Origin: Camarhynchus parvulus
Lineage: Eukaryota; Chordata; Aves; Passeriformes; Thraupidae
Length of the DNA stretch: 64,000 nt
Direction: 5' to 3'
Assembly: GCF_901933205.1 (NCBI RefSeq)
Contig: NC_044601.1
Location: 30,790,352-30,854,351 of the forward strand
How positions within the stretch are numbered: the first letter of the stretch is position 1; every line of letters begins with the position of its first letter. The translations under genes were made by a program, and so were the position numbers. The notes below the pieces were generated by a model, which was given only the letters and a program-made list of their open reading frames with translations, was not told the origin of the DNA and did not search any database. Below are positions 1-10,460 of the stretch, in pieces.

Positions 1-3000
1 GGCAGGAAATGCATTGTTTCTGATGCAATATTGGACAAGAAGATACAATCTCAAAAGGAAATTACTTCCTCAGAAACATATGGGATGGCTGGATAGGCTT
101 TCTCGTAAGGCTCTTGATCACCCTTCTCTTCAAGCCTTCCTTCCTTTCTCTGTACTTCTATCTTATCTGTTGTCCCAGGCACTCTTTGGAGCAGCCATGT
201 CTTGCTGCTCTTATTCTTACCTGTCCTTTCTGCATCTTGAGAACAAAGTCTCTACAATGTGATGGTTGCAGACCCAGTTCATGTGAAGTGCAAACAGCAT
301 CTTATCTTGATATGAGACCAACCCTTCATCTCTTTTCATAACCGATACTCAGTAAAGGTACTGCTGCCATGTACTGTGCTGGAATTAGTAAAACATTTGA
401 AAACCACTGTACAGACTACGCAGTACCTTTCTGTTGGCATTGGTATTCCCAAATGTTTCTTGGAGGAGACCCTGAACCCCTAGACAGTCCACTGTGGTCT
501 CTTAAACAGTATAGCATGCATCTTTCCAGAGTTTGCAGTGTCATAGTACTGGAAACGCAGCCTAGAAGAGAACAGGGTGAGTCTCACAGCACGCGAAAAT
601 ATCCGTAAATCGCTCATCACATTGTTGTCACTATGCAAATACTGCAATTACCTTCATCTTTGTCAGTGTAGCTATGTGGTAATGATTGGCAAAGGCTGAC
701 GTTTTAACAACTTCTTTGGTATTGTATCCTTACCTGCCTCTCAATTTTCTAAGAGACAGATGCTCTTAGCAAACTGATGCGTAGAACTAAATTAAGTCTT
801 GGTGACTGGTAAACAGCATTTGAAAAGTATTTACTTGTCCATGTTTTGCTGGCACATTTCTCCACTCCTGCTCTGAAATTGCCTTTAAAAGAAAACAGCA
901 CGTTATGTGTATACTGAATGCACTGCAGTGCAGCCTCCACTTTTCAAGTTTGGGCAAAGGGGAGAGACACACCTTTCTAGAAAGACTCAAAGCATGACAA
1001 AGAGGTCCCAGTTTCCCTCACTCCTGCAAGTCTGAGCAAAGTTCTGTGAGTGGCTTTGACCTGACTGTTATGACATGCTTGCCTGCTGCTAAATGTTTTA
1101 ATTCCAAAGTTCATGAGCTTATCCATGGTTCAGAGCCAAAATGGGGGAAAAGCACGGAACTAAAACACTGAACCTTCCACTTCAGGCTTAGTAACTAACA
1201 GAGGCTTCAGAAAGACTGGAAGTGAGAGGAGGTAAATGAAACAGTTCCCAAAAGAGAATGGAAAAGAATATCCCTCTTGGCAGAGTAAAAACTAGGTCTG
1301 TCAGCAATTTTCTGAGATGAGTTTGATGTCTTGTATAGTGGGCTAAAGCAAGTCTTTGTATGGTATGTTTTATGAAATATGGCAAAGTCCAAGACAACAA
1401 AGATAATTTCTTTCTGCCACTGTTGCAAAACAGTGTTTGTTTTCAGTCACATCTTAAAAAAGGATCCTGGGAGGTACAGGAAAAGAATCTAAAATCATGT
1501 CTGAGATACAGAAAATCTGCCTCTCAGGAAAGACGAGAAGAAGTTTCTTTAATTTTGCAAAGAGAAAGGTAAGAGATGAATTAATGTTAAGTATTTCCTT
1601 AGAAGGAAGAATATTGGTAACAGTTTCTAGCCATCAAGGACTCGGGATCACCTACATTCTTCTTCTTAACTTGTGAATTGTTCCCTTTTTTCCATCTGAA
1701 GTACCTGCTATTTCCCATCCATCACCTTTTCAGTCGTGTGACCCAACTGTATATGGGGCTAAAAGTTTGATCAATAAAGAGCTCTAGGTCTAGAACAGTA
1801 TTGCAAAGGAAAATCTAAACTAGTGTAGAGTCTAGTCCTAAACAGCTGTCAGCCAGTTGAAAGAAAACTGACACGCAGAAAAGATGCTGAGAGCAGACTA
1901 GGCATGCAAAACTTCTTGAGTTACTAACGTAAAGATACAAAAGCCATGTAATAAGGTCTGAACCCAGACAGTGCTTCTATACAAAAGGCAGATTCAGAAT
2001 TAATTTTTATTTTCTAAATTGTAGTTATTTCTATTTTAATACTAAAGACAAATAACTCAAAGGAGGTTGTGGATTCTCTGCACTTTAAATCATTACCAAA
2101 TAAGAACCCCTTCAGAACAGGAGTTCAGATTGTGAAGAGGAATCTGATAGCATTTGTTATGCATCAGGCTAGAGGATCCAGTACTCTTTTCTGATGGAAA
2201 TCTGAAACATTGGAGTTTGTAGCTAATAATACTACCAAACTGACAATTGCCAGTGGAGCCATAACAATTTTCTCTACACAGAGACCTAGTTCATAATATT
2301 TAGCTGATATATTGGTGCTATTTAGTTGATTGGTTTTACTTGGCAAGTTTACCGCATTAAATAAAATCTAAATGTATAAATACATCATCTATTTATCTAC
2401 CTATTGATTCATCTCTTTACATCCATACATCATGATTCAGACACAACCTTGTTTTGGCTGAAATGAAAGACATACCTCATTCCCTTCAGGGACGGGATTA
2501 ACATATTTTTGTGATCTGACCAGAGCCATCTCATAGTATGGCTATGCGTTGGTTCTAATGCTGAAACTTATTTTTGTAACTTAGGAGTTGGTTTCCCCTT
2601 GGAAAACCTATCTTTTCACTTCTACCACATGTATCTGAAAGATATGGAAAGTGTGAGATGCCTCAACCAGTCTATGATACCTTTGCTGACAGTCATCTTT
2701 TCCCTTCTTCTGTAGTACAGACCCAGAAGCACATTCCTGTGATGAATTTGTGAGTCAGCCCTGGTTTGCTATCCAAAAGTGATGCTATTACACTACACAG
2801 CATTTGTTAAACCCCTGATGACAAGACTTCCCTTGCAGTACAGTTCTGACCAACAGGCATTACTTCCAGGTAACGTCATGGAGAAGAGGACCCTGGCATA
2901 CAGACAGACCTTGCACTCAGAGTCTCCTCTGGAGATGAGAAACATCATTGTTACAGCAATGTGTTCACTGGTCAAAATAGATATTGATATAAAAGTTAAG

Positions 3001-3761
3001 GAAGGAATAGCCTCAAGAGAAAAAGAGAATGAGAAAAAAAAACCCAAAAAACCTGTGGTGAGACTGCTCTTTTTCCTCTCTTTGCCCAGGTGAACATCAA
3101 TGTGTCACAGACTTCTGGCCATCAGAGCTTAAGTCTGAAGAGTTGCTCTCCAGAAAGCAAAAGATGTTAGTCCATTTTTCCAATGCAAATTTGATGACTG
3201 CAAAATGATTTGTAGGTTATGAAAAATGTCCTTCACTACTAACCCTTCCTTCTGCCATATGACACAGTGTGTGCTCACCTTGGCTGCTTGCTGCCAGATG
3301 ATGATACCTTTGATTCTGCAAACAGTGAATGTCAGGAGATGAGTTACTCCACCACCCTGCCTGACCCTCTCCAGCCTGGGGGCATATGGAAACTGCCCAC
3401 TGAGCTGATGAAACAAGTGATTTATGGAGCAGTAGGTCAAAATCATGTCTTGTTTGTATGAGTTGGCTGTACCGGATATGTCAATAAAATGAGCAAACCC
3501 TTAGGCTTTTTGTACCTCTAAATAAGGCACTAAGGGCTTTGGAGAGCAATCTCAGCAGTCTCAGACAATGCATTACCCTGAAGTGTAATGAACCTTAATC
3601 CTTTTAACCTATCAGAAGAAAGGTATCCAGTATCTTGAAGGAGATGGTCCTATTTTCATCTACATGACTGACTCAGACACTGAAAAAAAAGCTTCCTTGA
3701 ACTGTCTTTCTAAAGTAGCTACTTGCGTAGCAGCAGGGCACAACACTTAGAATTTGTGGTC
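1..3761. other. Unique AT-rich sequence, no gene recognised
   Basis: This stretch holds only short reading frames (none above about 105 codons) with no recognisable domain, no codon-level structure and no convincing splice-site pairing. I see no CR1 tail, LTR terminus or microsatellite of note. It reads as ordinary vertebrate non-coding DNA. Conserved non-coding elements could be hidden here but cannot be recognised without a cross-species alignment. Confidence 0.6.
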
Positions 3762-4514
3762 TGTTGGAGTTGCCAATGAAATCCCGGCTAGGTAGGCAGC
3801 ACACACCCAGCAGACCTCAGGGGCAGCAGCCAGCGGCCGGGAGCAACGGCTCTGGTGCAGAGGCAGGCTCCGAGAGACTGCTGCCTGACACTGTGACTGC
3901 ACACGGCAGTGGTGTGAAGCTTCACAGCCTCGACCCTCGGGCGGAGGGAGAACATGGCCGGCCAACGAAGCTGACGGACGAGAGGGAAGCAAGCAGACAC
4001 TCTCTCTGGAGCAGAAGTTGGAGGTTTATTCAAACGGGAGATGGACAGCAACCGGGAAAAGCAGAGCGCATCTGCCAAAGATCGCGGGGCGCAGCCAGCT
4101 AATAATGGGAGAAGGCGGAGTGAAAGGGTACAGCTACTTCTTCTGGCTAAGCAGCCTGAAGAACAGAGCATGGGACCAATAATGATACAAAGTAGGAGGA
4201 ATGAAGGAGGGGCTGTGGCCAGTGCTCCAATCACCCTCCAGCTCGGAGAGAACTCTCTGGAACTTGGGCTGGATTGGAGGGTGACAGGCAAGCCACATGG
4301 GGAGGAGAACAACTTGATGAACATAGCAACACTGAACTGGGATCGGAAGGTGTGAAGTGAGAGAGCGAACTGACAGTGAACAACTTGGGCACCCGGGGAG
4401 GGAAAACCTGGGCAGAACCATTCTGAAATTTAGGGGGTCGGGATAAACCAAATAACATTGCACAGAACCAGACTTATACAATAGAAATCTGAAATAAAAC
4501 AACACGCCACAACA
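3762..4514 (-). mobile_element. Solo LTR of an endogenous retrovirus, class II (ERVK-like), minus orientation
   Basis: The element is a CpG-containing, GC-rich island in AT-rich DNA. It begins TGTTGG and ends CCACAACA, giving TG...CA ends with a TGTTG/CAACA inverted terminus. The six bases on either side (GTGGTC at 3756-3761, ATGGTC at 4515-4520) match at five of six positions, as expected for an aged 6-bp target-site duplication. A 6-bp duplication is typical of class II/ERVK integrations. On the minus strand an AATAAA polyadenylation signal lies at 4030-4025, about 260 bp before the 3' terminus, and ATTGG (inverted CCAAT) motifs lie upstream, so the LTR reads right to left. No gag, pol or env sequence adjoins it, so it is a solo LTR left by recombination. 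A 178-codon frame inside (4324-3788) is incidental. The family name was not confirmed. Confidence 0.8.
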
Positions 4515-7500
4515 ATGGTCGCTTTGCAAAATGGCTTTCACATGGGAAGGATGGATATTTTTTACCTGTATCCCTGAACTTCTACTATAGAGGAGTTTAC
4601 AGAAACATGGTGTAGCTCATGCTACAGTCATGGTCCAGCAGAAAATCTTTCCCTGCATCACTCTGCAGCACTGATGTGCTCCAAATCCATGTGCTACAGA
4701 AGGCAGGCTATAAAGAATAGCACTTCCACTGCTATCCCACTACAGTTTCAAAAACTGTTAAATTTGGCAAATGCTGGAGCATTCCTGGTGCCCACATGGG
4801 CAGTGTGTTAGGTTTGAGTGCAGAGGGAAAATTTTTTGTAGGATGAGATGTCCATAGGAGTCTACTAGATTATGTCTGTTTGTACAACTGTGACAAAAGA
4901 ATTTCACTGTCCCTGTATCCTAATGTTATCAGGGGGTAGGTCAGTGATATCATGGTTTTTTATTTTTTATAAAATAATCTGTTCTGCATAAGTTTACATT
5001 TCAGCTACTTTCTGCTAAGTCATTTGAGTCTTCACTCCTGTGCTCAGAAAATTACAATGCAAACTGTATGTACATTTGGTCAGTAAGCAACAGAAGAATA
5101 ACTGCCCTTTATTTTTATCACAGTAAATTGTACTATGGACGATCAGACAAAGGGTTTTCAAATATCTGCCTTTGAATCAGAGAGATGAATCTATCTTAGA
5201 GCTGCTTCAGGCGCTAAGACCTGTTATTTTGGTGTTAAAGCTAAGCATATGCTTAATATGTAAAATCAAGTAAACTTTTGCTTCACAGAGAGATAAGTTT
5301 TTATTTATTTCAATATTTAAATTATGCCTGCAAGGCTCCTGTGCAATGTGTTGTTGTGTAACCACTCAAATCCAAACCTTGCACTGCCAGTGAAAGCATA
5401 CTCTGCCATGTTTATGACAAGGGAAATCACCTAGACATGAGTTTCAGTTTTTGGATGATGAAATGTATAGGAAGTAACCATCTTACACTCCAAAGAAAAG
5501 TAAAAATTACTGTACTGTAACTAAATAAGAAACTTATAGAAACATCACTGTCTTGGAATTTGAAGACTACTTACAATATCATGACTATTTGTGTAATGTA
5601 AGATCTGTGTATTGAAAGCTATTTTCATTTTTTATGAATGGCACTGACAGTGTGTTCAGCATTTAAGGAAAGTCTTGCATATCCCACATGCCATAGAGCA
5701 TAAAGCATCACAAGGTGAACCTAAATCCCTGCTGTGTATGGAAACAATTTCAATATACTGTCACATAACTGATTAGAAAAAGCTTATTCACATTGTATTG
5801 AAAGTGTTGTTGCTATGGTCTAAGGGGGTAACAGAAATTTTTGGAGTTATGATAGCCATTGGAGGAGATTTTGGAGCTGCATGCAGGCAACGTTCTGCCA
5901 GTCTCGTTACATCTCAGGAGGACGTTGTTTAGACCTAAGACTGTAAAATGCATTTTCCAAATGTACATCCTCTGTTTCCAAATCTGGCACTACAGCTGAG
6001 AAGCACTTGCTGTATCTTGAGTACTTGTGGTCTCATTGAGTGTTGCAAGTGCAGTTGCAGCTTCTGAAGCTGCGAACTACCATTGTCAGGATGAATCACC
6101 TGTAGCCAGTCAGCTCCACATTATGCTGAGCTTTAAGCAGATATTAAGGTGGCAGTAAAGGATGGATATATTTGACTGAGGATGCCAGGTTAGTGAACAG
6201 GTACAAAGTCTAGAAGGAGATAGAAATAAAGGAAACATCATCCCCTACAGTAATTTCTGTTGGTATCTCAACAAATGTTTATTCTGGTCCTTCCAACAGA
6301 ATCATGCTGGGACACTTCCAGTACTCTCAAGATTAAGTCTTGTTCACTACTATCTCTTTATAGGTTTTCTTTAAACCATATTTGACTTGGGGTTTTTAAC
6401 ACAGATTCAAACTCAAAGTCCTTACATCACTTATAAACTTGGTAGCTAACTGGGATAGCAGCTTTTGTCGCTTTTACTAAAGACTATCAGCTGCACTGCA
6501 GATTTTGACACTGATATGGCATGGCTAGAGGGAGCATTCACATTTCTAAATGGAACGCTGAACTCTCCAGAGAACGGAAAAGCAAGGCCTAAGGACAAGC
6601 TCAGCTGCAAAAAGACTGTGAGCTCACGATCCATGGCACCCTGCAAAACAGCAGGGCAGGGTCCTGATCTGTGTAATGAATATTTGAGCACTATGGATGA
6701 AAGTAACCATGCAATTTTACAAAAATAGTCCAAAAAAACTCAGATTCTCATTCCTACTCCCTAGGAGATGAACATTTCAATAGCTAACCAGTGTGGTGAC
6801 TGTAGGTTTGGGTAATACAATCATTGAACCTGGTTTGATGTGATGGGGAAATACTGCATTCTTTTCCACGCAGAGTAGATAGCTGAAAATTCCCCAGCCT
6901 TTCTAGGAAAAGTCTTCTCTGTGAGAAGACCATCTTACCTATCTTTTTCAATTTTGTATGATGAATTTCTACAACAAACTCCTGAAGCAGGAGACAGCAT
7001 CTCAGTACCAGGAACGGACATGGTAAATTTTACGATGATGATATTCCAGTACTCTGAATTTTTTATGTAAGGAGTTTGCAAAGCCATGTGATGACTTCTA
7101 TGTCCTCTCTATGACTGCACAAGCACTAGTCCTGTGCCTGGTGCAGCAGCTGACCACTCAAGCTGATCTTCTTTCTGTTGGCTGAGGACAAGGTCTGATG
7201 CAAGCCCTCCTGAGAAGCCTTCAACCAAAGTGCTCTGTCACTGAATGAACACAGCAGTGTCACAAAGGAGAGGCATGGTCTCTTAGCAAAATGAACATGG
7301 CTCCCAATAAAACCCTCCACCTCTCAGTCCCAGCCCCAAAGGAGATATAGAAATTATGTGTAATATATGATCCTGGGTACTGAAATAAACAAATAAACAG
7401 TTCTTCCACTTAATAAAAAATAGGGTATGCAGCAAGTTCCAATTTATGTAGCGAACTCTGCATCAAATACTCCCAAATGAAGAGATGAACAAAGTTAAAT

Positions 7501-7578
7501 TACATTAAGAGCAACAATGTCTTATCCTTAGTCAGTCTGGATCTTGCCACACCTTGTTAAACTGAATGAAGATGTCCT
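4515..7578. other. Unique sequence, no gene recognised
   Basis: The stretch is AT-rich with short unrelated reading frames only. An 87-codon plus frame at 6465-6728 is overlapped by a 95-codon minus frame, which is the pattern expected by chance. I recognise no repeat family. Divergent old LINE or SINE remnants could be present below what can be seen by eye. Confidence 0.55.
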
Positions 7579-7887
7579 GTGGGCCAGGAGATTGTTCTTC
7601 TTTTTTTCCCCTTTAAGTGGGAACAGTATTCAAAGAAGGGTATTGCCTGTACCAAATTGTCCCGTATTGACTTTCAAAGGTGGATTGAATGTGTTCTTTC
7701 AAATCACCCAGAATTCAGTTCAGTGGATGAATCCAAATCTAGATTTCCAGTGACCATTATACTGCCAGTAGTTCTTATATGTGGCTCATACATGTGGGTT
7801 TGCTGTTGCTGGAGGAACTATGGTACAATACCACAATTTATACCACCCACTAAATATCTGAAGTTAAAATACAGCATTACTGAGTAA
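7579..7887 (+). other. Weak exon or pseudo-exon candidate with one predicted membrane span
   Basis: A 102-codon open frame runs to a TAA at 7885-7887. It is entered through a strong pyrimidine tract ending in CCCTTTAAG at about 7600-7615, which resembles a 3' splice acceptor, so the ATG at 7579 need not be a real start. Past the acceptor-like site the peptide is hydrophilic (WEQYSKKG... then IDFQRWIECV). It then has a hydrophobic stretch, VTIILPVVLICGSYMWVCCCW, split here for description as VTIILPVVLIC plus GSYMWVCCCW. An RN pair follows, then a short tail with IPQFIPP and lysines. That layout would suit the last exon of a single-pass membrane protein. I recognise no family, no partner exon is visible nearby, and frames of this length also arise by chance in this window. 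Confidence 0.15.
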
Positions 7888-9410
7888 TATATTAAAATAC
7901 ATTAAAATCAGTATCAGATGTAATATATAAATGCATAGCTAAACTTCTATTTAAAAATTTAAAAAGGGACTTGCTGTAATTTTTAAAGAAAGAATGTGTC
8001 TTGTCATCACAGCTGTAGGGAAGTTTAGTTCTGAGCCTACACGCTCACTTCTAGCTCACATGTGAGTTCAGCTGTGAAATTTTCTTAACAAAAAAAATTA
8101 ATATGCAAATAAAAAAACTGAAAAACTAAAAAACAAAAAAAATCTTTGAAAAATAATTTTCCAATGGAAAATTCTGGAAAATACATTCTTTGACATTCTT
8201 TGGAAAACATGAATTATGTAAAATATGAGCAATGCATAGCCAGTTTTGATCTTTCTGGCTAGGCATATTGCAATAATTAAACTGCACCAATAGCACATCA
8301 ACACTGTGATGATCATTTTAACCAAAAAAAAAAAAAAAAAAGGAAAGGGGAAGGGGAAAAAAAAGGCTAGTTTGTTTAGGACATACTTTTGGATGCTGCA
8401 AGAGAAATACTTTCTTATTCAAGTAGTTCATCATCCAGTATCTTGCTTACACAAAGGATAACAACAGCATTGCTAGACCTTTCTAAAATAACAAAACTGA
8501 AGAATTTCATTATCTGAATTTTCACATCAACTCCATAAAAATAACACAGAATAAATAAAATACTTTGGCAAATTAGTATACTGGTTTTGAGGAGCTAAAA
8601 TAGAAAAGAAAACAACTCCAGACTAATCTGATAAGAGGAAATCTATTTCTGGATTTTAGTTTGAGTAAGAAAAAAATCTTTTCTTATTTGGATAATAAAA
8701 AATTTGGATGTGTCTTTACAGATCCTATATTTTGTTTTTATGGAGTAGGAACAATAACTTGAGGTGTTTGGTAAAAATTTTAAAAGTTGAAGCAATAGCT
8801 AGAATGAAGGGCTTTAATAAATATAACAAATTTCTCATATTATTTAAAAGAAAAATAAAATTGAGACTAAATTAAGGCATTGATTAAAAAATTAGAGTAA
8901 CATCGCTCCCCACTAAAATTCTGAAGTAAGTGTAATCCAGCATTCAAATTTTCTTATGGTTAATATTAGTACACACTTTCAGTTTGGATCTTCTGTTTCT
9001 AATAATTAATATGGGAGGGAGGGAGACAAATTGATTCTTTTTGCATCTGTTTGAAAAAATACTCTCTAATTACCTTGAAAGAGAGGAAAGAGCCAACATA
9101 CAAGCCAGCACCTAACCTGTTTATGCTTCTGTATTCGGCTACTGAGGTAGAGTTTCAGCAGAGCCAGCTGGTGGTGAGCAATACCATGGGACTTTTCCAT
9201 ACATTTGTGTTGGATCCAGAATAATGAGAGGCCATTCTGGGTATTTGTTGCCCTTAGGATTCTTTTGCTTAAAGGAGAAAGTTAATAAATACAAAATCAG
9301 TGTCTCATATGTCCAAAAAAGATCTTGAAAGGATAAAACATCCTTTATACATTTTATCTTTCGTGTATAGCAGCATGGGGCTCCAGCCTGTAGATACCAT
9401 AACATTACAA
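7888..9410. other. AT-rich unique sequence with a poly-A/purine tract
   Basis: No gene or recognised mobile element is visible. The block is very AT-rich, especially 8460-8900, and contains one A-run with a G-rich purine extension, listed separately. Confidence 0.55.
8324..8366. repeat. Poly-A run followed by AAGGGG purine tract
   Basis: Eighteen consecutive A residues are followed by two AAGGGG units and a second A-run. This is a simple repeat. It could be the tail of a decayed retrocopy, but no upstream body was recognised. Confidence 0.85.
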
Positions 9411-9452
9411 ATACATATACATATATATATATGTGTATGTGTGTGTGTGTGC

Positions 9453-9500
<48 letters not shown>

Positions 9501-9509
9501 GTGTGTGTG
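9411..9509. repeat. (AT)n/(TG)n dinucleotide microsatellite
   Basis: A short AT block (ATACATATAC... to 9432) grades into an approximately 75-base TG run interrupted by GCGCG near 9451 and CG near 9496. It is long enough to be length-polymorphic and capable of Z-DNA formation. The overlapping reading frames on both strands that encode CVCV or THTH repeats are artefacts of this tract. Confidence 0.97.
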
Positions 9510-9801
9510 AAAGGCAAATAAAGATATGTTAATGTACCTCTATTTGTTCTTCTGGTTGGACAGATAATATAATCTTGAAGTAAATCTCTGCATTAAATGA
9601 CTTGTGTGACGGGGGTTTGGCACTTGGCAGCTTAGCTGGGGTATGGAGGACCTAGAAATGTCTTTTCTTCATTTACGTTTTCTTCATTTATTTCACATAT
9701 CTGAATAGGCTGATGCAAAAAGGCATTAAAGCAACCAGGTAAAGAGCAGGCATTGCTGCTCAGCAAGTGCTTATGTACATGAAGATTTTTTTTTGGTGTT
9801 G

Positions 9802-9854
9802 TTTTTTTCCTCCCCTTCTCTCTCCCCACCTCCCCCCCACCACTCCGCTCCCCC
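9802..9854. repeat. Pyrimidine-rich, C-run-rich tract
   Basis: A nearly pure pyrimidine stretch starts with a T-run and contains CCCC, CCCC, CCCCCCC and CCCCC runs. The minus strand is G-rich and could in principle form a G-quadruplex. The tract sits just upstream of the motif-bearing block at 9905-10460. Confidence 0.85.
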
Positions 9855-10020
9855 AAGAGAAATCTGCAGAATGCAGCAGTATGTGTAAAAAACATAACAA
9901 TGTGGATGGTGGCCGTTCTGCTTCTTTCTTTAAATTTTTAAATAGATCTAGATTTCCTGCTTGTCTGGGGCTCAAGAGGATTTTTTTCTGCCCCGGGGTT
10001 CCCCGATGGAAGAGTGCCAA

Positions 10021-10028
10021 TGACATCA
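10021..10028 (+). promoter_or_regulatory. CRE/ATF-like site TGACATCA
   Basis: The octamer is one base from the palindromic CRE consensus TGACGTCA. Alone it is common by chance; its weight comes from co-occurrence with the two longer motifs downstream. Confidence 0.3.
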
Positions 10029-10306
10029 CTGGGAACCACCTTCTCTTCACTTCCATGGTTTGTGCATGGGAGGGCACTCGCCCACTCTGTCAGCGAAGGG
10101 CTGCGAAGGAGGCGGCAGGGAGGGAAGGAGGGTGTTGGAGAAGACCCTTCTCGTTTTACAAGCTCCTTTGGCTGGGGACAGAGGTGTTGCAGCAGAGGTT
10201 CAAAGCGTGACATCCCTAGCAAGAGACGCTCAGAATCCCCAAGACCAACTCCCTCTATAATTATGTTCTCCAGCCTCCAGGACTGGTGCTGAATAGGAGA
10301 GTGAGC

Positions 10307-10320
10307 GTTGCCAAGGAAAC
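10307..10320 (+). promoter_or_regulatory. RFX X-box-like site
   Basis: GTTGCCAAGGAAAC has two half-sites, GTTGCC and GGAAAC, around a two-base spacer. It closely resembles the X-box bound by RFX factors, which is frequent in promoters of ciliary genes. Binding is inferred from the motif only. Confidence 0.4.
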
Positions 10321-10440
10321 AGGGAGGGAAAGCACTCCTTCCCTTCTGCAGTTACACTGCAAGCCAAGCGGTCAGCTTGCACCCTTCAAAAGTGATGTAT
10401 CTGAGAAGATTGAGCTACGCCTTTCTTGTAAAGAGACATA

Positions 10441-10456
10441 AATTCCCAGCATGCCT
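10441..10456 (+). promoter_or_regulatory. ZNF143-like (SBS) core motif
   Basis: AATTCCCAGCATGCCT matches the core of the long ZNF143 binding motif (ACTACAATTCCCAGCATGC-type). A match of this length is unlikely by chance in 64 kb. ZNF143 sites are usually promoter-proximal or at chromatin-loop anchors. Confidence 0.5.
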
Positions 10457-10460
10457 ACAC

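Larger units (their letters stand above)
9905..10460. promoter_or_regulatory. Candidate promoter or regulatory block
   Basis: Compared with its surroundings this roughly 550-base block has visibly more G+C and more CpG dinucleotides, for example around 9990-10010, 10078-10115 and 10300-10310. It carries three recognisable transcription-factor-type sites: a CRE-like TGACATCA, an RFX X-box-like element and a ZNF143-like core, listed separately. No LTR termini or CR1 homology were seen, so it is not obviously repeat-derived. A promoter or enhancer of a gene or non-coding RNA outside or across this window would explain it. No transcription start, first exon or direction can be fixed from the sequence, and I see no TATA box that settles orientation. 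Confidence 0.35.

Noticed and set aside
3788..4324. 178-codon minus-strand open frame
   Set aside because: It lies inside the solo LTR, runs across the polyadenylation signal and has no retroviral or host protein features.
9300..9521. Cys-Val and Thr-His repeat peptides on opposite strands
   Set aside because: They are translations of the TG/CA microsatellite.
9767..10210. 147-codon plus-strand frame across the motif-rich block
   Set aside because: It begins in a pyrimidine tract, overlaps comparable frames on both strands and shows no family features.
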